From: Bacteroidota bacterium
GTDB lineage: Bacteria; Bacteroidota; Bacteroidia; Chitinophagales; Chitinophagaceae
Reading direction: 5' to 3'
Assembly: GCA_016868815.1 (NCBI GenBank)
Contig: VGFQ01000004.1
Location: 124,001-188,000 of the forward strand
Length of the DNA stretch: 64,000 nucleotides
Shown here piece after piece: positions 35,431 through 44,078 of this stretch. The notes under the pieces are model-generated. The model made no database searches. It worked only from the letters and a program-made list of their open reading frames with translations, and had not been told where the DNA came from. The position numbers and the translations under genes are program-made. Within the stretch, counting starts at the first letter, position 1. Each line of letters begins with the position of its first letter.

Positions 35431-36969
35431 ATGAAACGATTGCCTGTCTTTCTCCTCCTCCTGTCCGCCCTCCGCCTCGACGCTCAATCGACACGTCCGA
35501 CCCTGCGGACTGTCAATCCCGACAGCGTCGCCCACTGGGTCCGCCGCGTCGAGTCCTCTCCCGACAGCATTCAGTACCATACGGCCTACCTGCGTTCCAT
35601 CGGCTGGGAGTCGGCGCTCTTCTGGCAGGCTGAACGCTACAAGTCGAAATTCGACAGCACCGAGGCGGCCATCCGCAGCCAGTACGAGACCTGGTCGCGC
35701 CGCTTTCCCAACAGCGCCACCGTGGCCCATGCCATCGGCACCGCCTACTATGAATGCGAGAGCCCCAAGGCCACGGCCTACCTCAAGCGCACTGTGGAAC
35801 TCGACCCGCGCAACGCAGAGGCCTACCTGCAACTCGCCATCGATGCCGAACGCTGGGGCAACCGCAACGACGCCAAGGAATACATGCGCCTCGCCTCCGT
35901 GGCCGACACGAAGAATCCCGCCTATTCCTTCTACTACGCCATGTACTTCGACGAGGAGGACATGAACGTCTTCCAAACCCTCATCTACCAGCTCGCCGAC
36001 CGATTCCCCGCCCACGAACGCGGTGCCCAGGGCCTCTACTGGCTGGGCTATAACATACGCGACAATGCCGGCAAGATCAACGTATGGGAGGACCTACGGA
36101 AACGCTACGACCCGCAGGCCTTCAGCTGGTCAGCCGGTGGCATGAGCCTGCTCTATCAGGCATACCTCGACGCCGACCGCTATGCAGACGCTGCTGCCCT
36201 CGCCAAGGCGATGTCCGTCAAGCCCGGATGGGACGACCGCATCGACCTCGCCCATCGCCTCTCCGAGGCCGACAGGCTACTGAAGGCGGGCAGCCATCGC
36301 GAAGCCTATCAGGCCATCACCGGCATCAAGAAGACCCGCAACACCGAGGCGGCCACCAAGGTGCCCATCCTGGAGGCCCGACTGGCCGACCTGTCCGGAC
36401 ATACCGACAGCGCTTACGCCAAACTCCTCCGCCTCCAGGCCAAGGCACCCACCGACGCGAGGCAGACGGCCATCGAAGCCTATGCCGCCAAACTCGGCAA
36501 AGCGGCCGGACAGGTCCAGTTCGACCTGAAAGCCATCCGCGCCGTGACCACCAAGCCCGCCTTTCCCTTCGACCTGCATACCTATTCCCGCAGTGCCAAG
36601 GGGCGCCTGGCCGACTACAAGGGCAAACCTGTCCTCCTCACCTTCTGGTTCCCGGGCTGCGGCCCCTGCCGAGCCGAATTCCCGCATTTCGAGAACGTCG
36701 TCAAGAAATTCCGCAAGTCCGAACTGGCCTACGTTGGCATCAACGTGCTGCCGATACAGGACGACTACGTGCTGCCGTTCATGAAGGGGACGGGCTACAG
36801 CTTCATACCCCTCCGCGCCACCAACGACTGGGCACAGGAGAAGTACGGCGTCCGAGGCCAACCCACCAACTTCCTGATTGACAAGGAGGGCAACATCGTC
36901 TTCGCCAACTTCCGGACGACGGCCGAGAACGAACGCACCCTCGAACTCATGATCCGCTCCCTGCTCTGA
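35431..36969 (+). CDS. TPR-containing TlpA-like thioredoxin protein
   Basis: A 512-aa secreted protein. After a signal peptide (about 1-19) come tetratricopeptide-like helices (for example AHAIGTAYYECESPKATAYL and NAEAYLQLAIDAERWGN), and from about 375 a thioredoxin-like domain with redox motif GCGPC near residue 410 and cis-Pro in GVRGQPTNFLID. It probably reduces disulfides of exported enzymes or of SusCD. It lies directly after SusD, separated by the hairpin. Two TlpA-like genes in a row follow the SusCD pair. Confidence 0.9.
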   Translation: MKRLPVFLLLLSALRLDAQSTRPTLRTVNPDSVAHWVRRVESSPDSIQYHTAYLRSIGWESALFWQAERYKSKFDSTEAAIRSQYETWSRRFPNSATVAHAIGTAYYECESPKATAYLKRTVELDPRNAEAYLQLAIDAERWGNRNDAKEYMRLASVADTKNPAYSFYYAMYFDEEDMNVFQTLIYQLADRFPAHERGAQGLYWLGYNIRDNAGKINVWEDLRKRYDPQAFSWSAGGMSLLYQAYLDADRYADAAALAKAMSVKPGWDDRIDLAHRLSEADRLLKAGSHREAYQAITGIKKTRNTEAATKVPILEARLADLSGHTDSAYAKLLRLQAKAPTDARQTAIEAYAAKLGKAAGQVQFDLKAIRAVTTKPAFPFDLHTYSRSAKGRLADYKGKPVLLTFWFPGCGPCRAEFPHFENVVKKFRKSELAYVGINVLPIQDDYVLPFMKGTGYSFIPLRATNDWAQEKYGVRGQPTNFLIDKEGNIVFANFRTTAENERTLELMIRSLL

Positions 36970-36991
36970 ACCCTAGCGTATTCATTCCATA

Positions 36992-38149
36992 ACGAACATC
37001 CTCCGTGTAGCCACCCTCGGCTGCCTCCTGCTTTCCGGGATCTTATGCCGCGCACAGCAAGGGATCTACCGCATCCGCGGCACTGTCGAAGGTCTCGACA
37101 GCCGCATGATGTACCTCATCATCCAGGACCCTGAAGCATCCGGCGGATACCGCCGCGACAGCATCCCCGTTCAGGATGGCCGCTTTCATCATACCGGCAG
37201 CATCAAGGCCTTCACCTATGTGACGCTCTCACCCAACATGGAACGCGTCGTCAAGCGCGTCGGTCGTGGCTATTATCCCGTTAAGTCATCCCTCTTCCAA
37301 TTCTTCCTCTTCCCCGGGGCAGACGTCACCTTGTCCGGACGGATTACCGACAGGGTCGACGCCTATCCCTCCGGCAATCCCGCCAACCAGGACCTCGCTA
37401 CCCTGTGTCGAAGCATCAATCCCTTGGTGAACCAATCTGTCAACTTCAGCGTCCGCATCGACAACCAGGAAGTGACCGACACCACGCTGATCACCCGGAT
37501 GAAAGATACCATTGCGTCGCTGGATGCGCAGGTGATCGAGATGAAAAAGAACTTTCTCCAGGCAAACGCCAACTCCCCTGCCGCTGCCTGGCTGCTCTCC
37601 GATATGATGATCCGCACGCAGGTACAGCCCGAAGAAGCCATCACCGCCTTCCGGCAACTCGGCGGCAAACTGTCCGACAATCCCTACTACCGGGAAGTCG
37701 CCGGCCGTGTCGCCGGCATCGAGCAGACGCGTCCCGGCAAGACGGCGCCCGACATTGTCTCCCGCAACACACCCGACAGTTCTCTGTTCTCGTTGGCAGC
37801 CCTTAGAGGAAAGTTTGTCATCCTCGACTTCTGGGGCACCTGGTGCGGTCCCTGCATCGCCGGCATGTCCCGCATGAAGGAGATCCTCGACAAGCACCGG
37901 AGTCGGATGGAGATCGTAGGCATTGCGCAGGAGTCGGACGGCGGCGGCCGCTGGCGGAAATACCTCCATGACAAGCCCGAATATGGGTGGCACCATGTGC
38001 TGAATGTGAAGTCGGACGATATCATCGTGAAGTACAGCGTGGCGGGCTATCCCACCAAGATCATCCTGAGTCCGGAAGGAAAGATCCTCAGTAGATTTGT
38101 CGGGGAAGACGAAAACTTCTACACAAAGCTGGAGGCAGTACTGCAGTAA
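36992..38149 (+). CDS. TlpA-like thiol-disulfide oxidoreductase with unusual start
   Basis: The ATG-initiated frame starts at 37106 and gives 347 aa, but it lacks a signal peptide. In the same frame upstream the DNA encodes a good one: NILRVATLGCLLLSGILCRAQ, with no stop back to 36977. The codon where Met is expected is ACG (36992-36994). Either ACG (or a nearby ATT/ATA) is used as start, or an ATG has mutated or been misread. The protein has a DUF4369-like N-terminal part and a C-terminal thioredoxin fold with WCGPC near the position after LDFWGT, and cis-Pro in AGYPTKI. Confidence 0.8.
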   Translation, partial: TNILRVATLGCLLLSGILCRAQQGIYRIRGTVEGLDSRMMYLIIQDPEASGGYRRDSIPVQDGRFHHTGSIKAFTYVTLSPNMERVVKRVGRGYYPVKSSLFQFFLFPGADVTLSGRITDRVDAYPSGNPANQDLATLCRSINPLVNQSVNFSVRIDNQEVTDTTLITRMKDTIASLDAQVIEMKKNFLQANANSPAAAWLLSDMMIRTQVQPEEAITAFRQLGGKLSDNPYYREVAGRVAGIEQTRPGKTAPDIVSRNTPDSSLFSLAALRGKFVILDFWGTWCGPCIAGMSRMKEILDKHRSRMEIVGIAQESDGGGRWRKYLHDKPEYGWHHVLNVKSDDIIVKYSVAGYPTKIILSPEGKILSRFVGEDENFYTKLEAVLQ

Positions 38150-38151
38150 AG

Positions 38152-38185
38152 CATCCATGGGTGGTATGGATGAGGTCGTGTTTTT
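38152..38185 (+). terminator. Possible terminator after the TlpA genes
   Basis: CATCCAT (38152-38158) pairs with ATGGATG (38166-38172), 7 bp with a 7-nt loop; a T5 run follows at 38181-38185 after a short spacer. The spacer makes this weaker than the other terminators in the window. Confidence 0.4.
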
Positions 38186-38221
38186 GACATAATACTATCG
38201 AAGACTCACAATATCTCCCAC

Positions 38222-39028
38222 ATGAGACCTCCACGTGCCCCCTATCTGCTATCGTCGGTACTTGTATCTTTTTTTCTATCTGTGTCCGTATTTGCCCAGC
38301 AAGCAAACAGAAACCCAGAAGCCAAGCCTCCCAGCCGCAACATTTTTCGGACCAACCTCACTTCCATGGCCTTCCGGAACTACGAGTTCCAATATGAGCG
38401 CATGATTGCCTGGCGTACTTCCCTGGGTCTGGCCTACCGAAGCATGCCTTCCGGTCCCATCCTCTTTAAGGATATGATCCTAAACTCGATGGACGATACC
38501 GGCAATCCCGGGGATGTCGACGCCCGCCAGGAGGTGGAGTCTATCCGGATGAAGAACTATGCCATCACCCCTGAGATCCGCTTCTATGCAGGCAAGAAGG
38601 GCTATGGCCATGGCTTCTACCTCTCGCTGTTCTTCCGACATGCCAGCTATACCATCAATAACATCTCCATAGACTATACGGACAATGCCGGTGCCAGCCA
38701 GACCGTCTCCCTTACCGGCATGCTCACCTCCAATACCGGTGGGTTGATGATCGGATCCCAGTGGATGATCGCCAGGCGGGTGGCATTTGACTGGTGGATC
38801 CTAGGACCGCATGTTGGTACCGCCAAAGGCACGCTGGCAGGCCGCAGCACCCAGGCTATGAACACCAACGACCAAAACAGCCTCCGGTCAGAACTTACAG
38901 AAGCTTTGAGCGGCCTCCCCTTCTTCGTCAACAACACCATCCATGTTAGCTCCAACAGTGCCAGCATATCCCTCCGCGGTCCCTGGGCGGGGCTTCGGGC
39001 AGGCTTCTCACTGGGCTTCCGGCTCTGA
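38222..39028 (+). CDS. Secreted beta-barrel-like protein of unknown function
   Basis: A 268-aa protein with a signal peptide (LLSSVLVSFFLSVSVFAQ, about 8-26). The mature part alternates polar and hydrophobic residues in short strands, with aromatic girdle patterns (YEFQYERMI, GFYLSLFFRHASYTI, AFDWWILGPHVG) and ends ...AGFSLGFRL, as expected for a small outer-membrane barrel; it is reminiscent of DUF3575-type proteins. It lies between the TlpA genes and the sugar isomerase gene. Function unknown; a membrane location is inference from the strand pattern. Confidence 0.75.
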   Translation: MRPPRAPYLLSSVLVSFFLSVSVFAQQANRNPEAKPPSRNIFRTNLTSMAFRNYEFQYERMIAWRTSLGLAYRSMPSGPILFKDMILNSMDDTGNPGDVDARQEVESIRMKNYAITPEIRFYAGKKGYGHGFYLSLFFRHASYTINNISIDYTDNAGASQTVSLTGMLTSNTGGLMIGSQWMIARRVAFDWWILGPHVGTAKGTLAGRSTQAMNTNDQNSLRSELTEALSGLPFFVNNTIHVSSNSASISLRGPWAGLRAGFSLGFRL

Positions 39029-39080
39029 GGCGTCGACTACCGCAGGGGATGATCGATCGCCTTTCAACCCAACCACCAAG

Positions 39081-40034
39081 ATGACCATGAGGAAATTTAT
39101 TGTGCAGATTCTGAGCCTGCTGGCAGCTGGGATGTTGCTGCTGTCGCCTGGTGTCCGGTCACAGTCGCCGGCCATACACAGAGGCCGCGCCTCCCATGCC
39201 ACCCCCATCCGCTTCTCGCTGAACGCTTTCTCGTTCAACGACCTCTTGCTGGCACGCAACAGCCGCGACAGTTTTCCTGTGTATACCATATCCAACCTGC
39301 TCGACTGGTGCGCGGGGCAGGACCTGGAGGCCATCGACATCACCGGCTATTACTTTCCCGGCTATCCGGCCGTACCCTCCGACGCATTCATTGAGCGCGT
39401 CCGGGAGAAGGCGAAAGCCTTGGGTCTCGCCATCAGCGGCACCGGCATCCGCAACAACTTCGCCTCGCCCGACCCGGCCGTCAGGAAGGCCGACGTGGAG
39501 TTGGCCAAACGCTGGATCGACGTCGCTGCAAAACTTGGCGCCCCCGTCCTGCGCCTCTTCACCGGCACCGTGCCCAAGGGCTACGAGGACCGCTGGCAGG
39601 AGGTCGCAGACTGGATGGTGCCCTGCTTCCGCGAATGTGCCGAATACGCCGCCACAAGAGGCGTAAGGATCGGCATCCAGAACCATGCCGACATGCTCTC
39701 GACGGCAGACCAGTGCCTGCGGCTCCTCAAGGCCGTCGACCATTCAGCGGTGGGACTGATCATTGACACGGGCAGCTTCACCACGGCCGACCCCTACGAC
39801 GACATCGCCCGCACGGCGCACCTGGCCATCAACTGGCAGGTGAAGGTCTCCCTCCACGGCAAGCCACCCCGGAAGACGGACTATACAAAAGTGATGCGGA
39901 TCCTCAAGGTCGCTGGCTACAAAGGATTTCTGCCGGTCGAGACGCTGGCGACGAAGGGCCTGCCCTACGATCCCTTCGCACTCGTGCCCGCAATGCTGCA
40001 GGAGATGGCAGCAGCGCGTAAGGTGGTATTTTAG
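39081..40034 (+). CDS. Secreted sugar phosphate isomerase/epimerase-like protein (AP endonuclease 2 TIM barrel)
   Basis: A 317-aa protein of the xylose isomerase-like TIM barrel family. A signal peptide (FIVQILSLLAAGMLLLSPG) points to export, as in many PUL-associated members. Metal-binding residues are plausible in IGIQNHADM (His), GLIIDTGSF (Asp) and VSLHGKPP (His) and the C-terminal Glu in FLPVETLA. It may isomerize or epimerize a free sugar or act on a keto-sugar. The start at 39081 or 39087 is chosen; the frame is open into the preceding gene. Confidence 0.85.
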   Translation: MTMRKFIVQILSLLAAGMLLLSPGVRSQSPAIHRGRASHATPIRFSLNAFSFNDLLLARNSRDSFPVYTISNLLDWCAGQDLEAIDITGYYFPGYPAVPSDAFIERVREKAKALGLAISGTGIRNNFASPDPAVRKADVELAKRWIDVAAKLGAPVLRLFTGTVPKGYEDRWQEVADWMVPCFRECAEYAATRGVRIGIQNHADMLSTADQCLRLLKAVDHSAVGLIIDTGSFTTADPYDDIARTAHLAINWQVKVSLHGKPPRKTDYTKVMRILKVAGYKGFLPVETLATKGLPYDPFALVPAMLQEMAAARKVVF

Positions 40035-40127
40035 TCACCCCGCAACCTGCAGCAGACGGACCCTCCTACTGCCATTCCGTAAGCTGGAAAGCGCTAACTT
40101 CCTCCTTTCCTCTTATGATCTCGATGT

Positions 40128-42059
40128 ATGATGTACATGCGTAAATCCCTTCTGAGTATTGCCGTCGTATGGATGGCTGTCTTCTGCGCTACGCCGGCTA
40201 CGTCTCAGACCGCATGGCTCGTGTCGGCCCTCGACGGACGCGATGTCTCGAAACTGCTCCTCCCCAAAGAACGCTGGGTGCGATACCCGGCCTATGCCGA
40301 CAGGGCCGCATGGGACCGCCTCACCGCCACCCGCAAAGCGGACATCGTCAAAGCCGGAGAAGCTTACCTGAAGTATGAATGGAAGGTGGTCCGCGCCACC
40401 GACTATCTCGCCTTTGAACGCACAGGCAATCGTGTGCTGATGCAGGACCCCTTCGGTGCCAACAACAAGGCCGTCATGGCCCTGTTCCTCGCCGAACTCG
40501 CCGAGGGGAAGGGCCGTTTCCTCGACGCGCTCGTCGATGGCGTATGGCACACCTGCGAGATGAGCACCTGGGTGCTCTCGGCCCACCTGCCTGTACAGCG
40601 CAGCAAGCGCTCGCTGCCCGAGTTGGACGAGACGATCATTGATCTCACTTCCGGTGATCTCGGATCGATGATGTCGTGGGTACACCACTTTCTCGCCCCC
40701 GAGTTTGACCGCATCAACCCGGTGATCTCCAAACGCATCCGCAAGGAGGTGAAAGAACGCATCCTCGACCCGTACCTCGTTCGCAGCGACTACTGGTGGA
40801 TGGCGCTGCAGGGAAGTCCCGACCAGATGGTCAACAACTGGAACCCCTGGTGCAACTTCAATGTGCTGGCCTGCTTCCTGCTGATGGAGCCGGACCCGGT
40901 ACGCCGGGCAGAAGGCGTCCAAAAAACGATCGCCTCCACCGATCGCTTCATCCGCTACACCAAAGATGATGGCGCCTGCGAGGAAGGGCCTTCCTACTGG
41001 GGGAATGCCGCCGGCAAGCTCTACGACTACCTGCAGCTGCTGTCGTATGCCACCGGTGGCAGCATCGACATCTTTCAGCAACCCAAGATCCGACACATGG
41101 GCGAGTACATCGCCCGTTCCTATATCGGGGATGGCTGGGTGGTGAACTTCGCCGACGCCTCTGCCAAGGGAGGTGGCAACCCCGGTGTCATTCACCGATA
41201 CGGCAAGGCCGTCGGCAGCGCTGAGATGATGGGATTCGCGGCCTGGCTTGAACGCCGAAAACCTTCGCGCGGGCATGAAGAGCGGGATGCCTTCCGTGCC
41301 CTGGAGTCCTTACAGTCGTACCACGATCTGGCTGCTACCAGCCCCGCCCTGCCCGCCATCAGATCTTCCTGGTACCCCCAGACGGAGTTCTGCTACATAC
41401 GGGCCGGCGAGGCCTTCTTCGGCGCCAAGGGTGGCTACAACGCCGAGAGCCATAACCACAACGACGTCGGCACCTTCATCTACTACTTGAGGCAGAAGCC
41501 CCTCCTCGTCGATGCAGGCGTTGGAACCTACACACGCTTCACCTTCGGCCCCCAGCGCTACACCATCTGGACGATGCAGAGCGACTACCACAACCTGCCG
41601 CGCATCAACGGTGTCCCACAGAAAGATGGACGCACGTTCCGCTCCCGCGGCGCATCCTTCGATTCCGCGGCACAAAGCTTCAGCCTCGACATTGCCGGCG
41701 CCTATCCCTCGGAGGCCTCCATCCAGCAGTGGCAACGCCACTACAGCCTTTCCGAGGACGGGAGACTCGATATCCTGGAACGCTTCGAGCTGGATGCCGT
41801 CAAGGAGGCCAACCGACTGCAATTCCTTTCAGCCGTGCCGCCGGTAGAGGCATCACCGGGACGGATCGATCTGCATAACGGAGACGCTCACGCGAACATG
41901 GAGTACAATCCCAAACTCCTTTCCTTCACCTATGAGAAGGTCGACATCGACGACCCCCGCCTGTCGGACGCATGGGGCAAAGCCCTGTACCGCCTTATAT
42001 TCACCGACAAGAAGCCAGCCAAAAAAGGCTCCTACCGAATCGCCATCCGCCCATCCTGA
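40128..42059 (+). CDS. Heparinase II/III-like polysaccharide lyase
   Basis: A 643-aa secreted protein with signal peptide (about 4-26). An N-terminal (alpha/alpha)-toroid part runs to about 370 (DQMVNNWNPWCNFNVLACFLL, DGACEEGPSYWGNAAGKLYDY contain the Asn, Glu and Tyr/His type residues of the family), followed by the heparinase II/III C-terminal beta-sandwich with AESHNHNDVGTFIYY, its hallmark. It should cleave a uronic-acid-containing polysaccharide by beta-elimination, leaving an unsaturated uronyl end. The GH88-type gene 21 bp downstream would then remove that residue. Confidence 0.9.
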   Translation: MMYMRKSLLSIAVVWMAVFCATPATSQTAWLVSALDGRDVSKLLLPKERWVRYPAYADRAAWDRLTATRKADIVKAGEAYLKYEWKVVRATDYLAFERTGNRVLMQDPFGANNKAVMALFLAELAEGKGRFLDALVDGVWHTCEMSTWVLSAHLPVQRSKRSLPELDETIIDLTSGDLGSMMSWVHHFLAPEFDRINPVISKRIRKEVKERILDPYLVRSDYWWMALQGSPDQMVNNWNPWCNFNVLACFLLMEPDPVRRAEGVQKTIASTDRFIRYTKDDGACEEGPSYWGNAAGKLYDYLQLLSYATGGSIDIFQQPKIRHMGEYIARSYIGDGWVVNFADASAKGGGNPGVIHRYGKAVGSAEMMGFAAWLERRKPSRGHEERDAFRALESLQSYHDLAATSPALPAIRSSWYPQTEFCYIRAGEAFFGAKGGYNAESHNHNDVGTFIYYLRQKPLLVDAGVGTYTRFTFGPQRYTIWTMQSDYHNLPRINGVPQKDGRTFRSRGASFDSAAQSFSLDIAGAYPSEASIQQWQRHYSLSEDGRLDILERFELDAVKEANRLQFLSAVPPVEASPGRIDLHNGDAHANMEYNPKLLSFTYEKVDIDDPRLSDAWGKALYRLIFTDKKPAKKGSYRIAIRPS

Positions 42060-42080
42060 AAAAATTCAAATCTAAGCCTC

Positions 42081-43271
42081 ATGATAAAAACGACCTGCAT
42101 AGTCATCGCATCCCTCCTCTCCTTCCTTGCCCTGCAGGCACAGCCCCTCTCGGGAGAAGCCCTCAAGGCCAAACTCCGCAGCAACCTCGACCTGGCCGTG
42201 GGGCAGTACAAGCTGCTGCAGCGCAACGTGCCTGCTGACCGCATGCCGCAGAACTTCGACATCACCACGGGTACACTCAAGACCAGTGACATCACCTGGT
42301 GGTGCAGTGGCTTCTTCCCCGGCACCCTTTGGTATCTGTTCGAGTACAGCAAAGACAGGGAACTCCGCGGGATCGCCGAGGCACGCCTCCGGCAGATGGA
42401 GCCGATGAAGCACTACACCGGCAACCACGACCTCGGCTTCATGATGTACTGCTCCTTCGGCAACGCCTACCGCATCACGGGCAACCTCGCTTATAAGACG
42501 ACCATCGACACATCCGCCCAATCGCTCGCCACGCGCTTCCGGCCGCAGATACAATCGATACAGTCGTGGGACTCCAGCAAGAACTTCCGCTGCGCCGTGA
42601 TCGTCGACAACATGATGAATCTGGAGTTGCTGTTGTGGGCCGCCGCCAACGGCGGAAGCCCGCGTCTGCGAGAGATCGCCGTCACGCATGCCAACACCAC
42701 CATTGAACGACATTTCCGTCCCGATAACGCCGCCTTCCATGTGCTCGACTATACCCTTGGAGAGGGTGGCCGACTGCTGCGCAAGACCACCTGGCAGGGC
42801 TTCTCCGACAGTTCCGCCTGGTCGCGCGGACAGGCATGGGCGTTGTACGGGTTCAGCAGTATGCACCGTCTGACAAAGGATGTTCGCTACCTCAACCAGG
42901 CTCGTAAGCTGGCTGCCTTCATCCTCAACCATCCCAGGCTCCCAAAGGATGGCATCCCCTATTGGGATTTCGATGCGCCCAACATTCCCAACACGCTCCG
43001 CGATGCATCTGCCGGTTCCATTCTGGCTTCGGCCTTCCTTGAGATGTCCGGACAGGTCAAGGGCAGCGAAGGCAACCGCTATCTGCATGCCGCCGAGAAC
43101 ATTCTTACCACTCTCTCCACCGACACCTATCTGGCAGCACCCGGCAGCAACGGAGGCTTCCTCCTCAAACATAGCGTCGGCGCCTTGCCCCTCAAAGGCG
43201 AGGTAGACGTAGCTCTTACGTACGCCGACTACTACTTCGTAGAGGCAATGATGCGCTATCTCGCACGATAG
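42081..43271 (+). CDS. GH88-type unsaturated glucuronyl hydrolase
   Basis: A 396-aa secreted enzyme (signal peptide about 1-20) of the (alpha/alpha)6 barrel type. The catalytic Asp pair is expected in HDLGFMMYCSFG and in the RDASAGSILASAF region, and the substrate-binding motif SRGQAWALYGF is present. The family hydrates the vinyl ether of 4,5-unsaturated uronic acid made by lyases, which fits the lyase gene just upstream. Length is usual. GH105 is a close alternative, but the WWCSGFFPGTLWYL start is GH88-like. Confidence 0.9.
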   Translation: MIKTTCIVIASLLSFLALQAQPLSGEALKAKLRSNLDLAVGQYKLLQRNVPADRMPQNFDITTGTLKTSDITWWCSGFFPGTLWYLFEYSKDRELRGIAEARLRQMEPMKHYTGNHDLGFMMYCSFGNAYRITGNLAYKTTIDTSAQSLATRFRPQIQSIQSWDSSKNFRCAVIVDNMMNLELLLWAAANGGSPRLREIAVTHANTTIERHFRPDNAAFHVLDYTLGEGGRLLRKTTWQGFSDSSAWSRGQAWALYGFSSMHRLTKDVRYLNQARKLAAFILNHPRLPKDGIPYWDFDAPNIPNTLRDASAGSILASAFLEMSGQVKGSEGNRYLHAAENILTTLSTDTYLAAPGSNGGFLLKHSVGALPLKGEVDVALTYADYYFVEAMMRYLAR

Positions 43272-43293
43272 TGGATACCCATATCCACTATCG
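43266..43293 (+). terminator. Perfect hairpin at the end of the lyase/GH88 unit
   Basis: CGATAGTGGATA (43266-43277) and TATCCACTATCG (43282-43293) form a perfect 12-bp stem with loop CCCA. The stop codon of the GH88 gene lies inside the left arm. There is no T-tract; it probably marks the 3' end of the transcript. Confidence 0.6.
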
Positions 43294-43407
43294 GCACCCA
43301 AGATCTTTGATCAACGGGTTCGAACAAGGGTGGTGTAAAGACAGGCCATCCCGGTTTCCTCGTGCCTCCGGGACTTCGTGCCAAGTGCGTCGGCCTACAT
43401 AGTCAAG

Positions 43408-43435
43408 AAGCCCACAGGAACGATCCCATGGGCTT
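43408..43435 (-). terminator. Hairpin downstream of the small orphan gene
   Basis: AAGCCCA (43408-43414) pairs with TGGGCTT (43429-43435), loop 14 nt. It lies 30 bp past the stop of the minus-strand orphan gene. No T-tract, so the call is weak. Confidence 0.35.
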
Positions 43436-43464
43436 GTTGGTTGTTGGTAAAAACGGTTCGAATA

Positions 43465-43812
43465 TCAGCCCGCTGCCAATGCCCGTACCTTCCCCAGGGC
43501 AGCACTGAGCTTGCGTGTCCAGTAGGCCATGCGCAAACGTTGCATGAAGCCAAGGCCTCGCAGCTTGAGGGTGGTGGCTCTTGCCGTCCGCACTACATCC
43601 TGCAGACTAACCTCATCACGCAGATAAGCAGTCAGCAGGTCAGGTTCGGGCCATAATACAAAGCGGGCACCATAGCAGTTCACCAGCAGCACTTTGGTCC
43701 CGTCCTTGCGGTAGTCATACAGGGCAAACCCACTCGTAATCGCACTGCGTGGCAGGCTGTTGGAGTAATGACTGGCAGGGCTGAAGTATACATAGTCTTT
43801 TAAGATGGCCAT
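43465..43812 (-). CDS. Hypothetical 115-aa protein
   Basis: The frame starts with ATG and encodes MAILKDYVYFSPASHYSN, a central beta-like segment (KVLLVNCYGARFVLWPEPDLL) and a basic Arg-rich C-terminal half (RTARATTLKLRGLGFMQRLRMAYWTRKLS). No signal peptide, helix or known domain is seen. It is the only frame over the stretch and has an AT-rich leader (43813-44078) shared with the divergent ceramidase-like gene, which supports a real gene. It is not recognisable and could be a lineage-specific protein. Confidence 0.5.
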   Translation of the reverse strand: MAILKDYVYFSPASHYSNSLPRSAITSGFALYDYRKDGTKVLLVNCYGARFVLWPEPDLLTAYLRDEVSLQDVVRTARATTLKLRGLGFMQRLRMAYWTRKLSAALGKVRALAAG

Positions 43813-44078
43813 AGTTTGTGTTTTTTAGGTAATCGGATACGGGCGGATGCACCCATATTAAGAGACTACAAGGCTAAGAAATGGCTGCATCAAATTGTTT
43901 AATCTTTCTGATTGTTTTTCCACATTCCTCCAAAAAAATTGTGACACAAGGTTTCTCTGGCAGATTGAATAAAAAGCATGGCATAGCCGATAAAGAATAA
44001 AAATGATAAATCGATTTTCCCGATGGGATATGCCATAGAATGCCTATTTTAAATGTCGCAAGCAGCTAATTCTATAGT
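43813..44078. promoter_or_regulatory. AT-rich divergent promoter region with an inverted repeat
   Basis: 266 bp between two divergent genes, clearly more AT-rich than its surroundings. ATGGCATA (43978-43985) and TATGCCAT (44029-44036) form an 8-bp inverted repeat with 43 bp between them, just before the ceramidase-like gene. No exact TANNTTTG was found. It could be a regulator site or a leader hairpin. Confidence 0.4.

Noticed and set aside
34936-36015. 359-codon minus-strand frame across SusD and the TPR-thioredoxin gene
   Set aside because: Antisense to two well-supported genes; a product of high GC and skewed codon use.
43293-43464. tRNA-like T-loop motifs (GGGTTCGAA near 43318, CGGTTCGAA near 43454)
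   Set aside because: The bases around each TTCGA do not form a 5-bp T stem and no acceptor stem was found.
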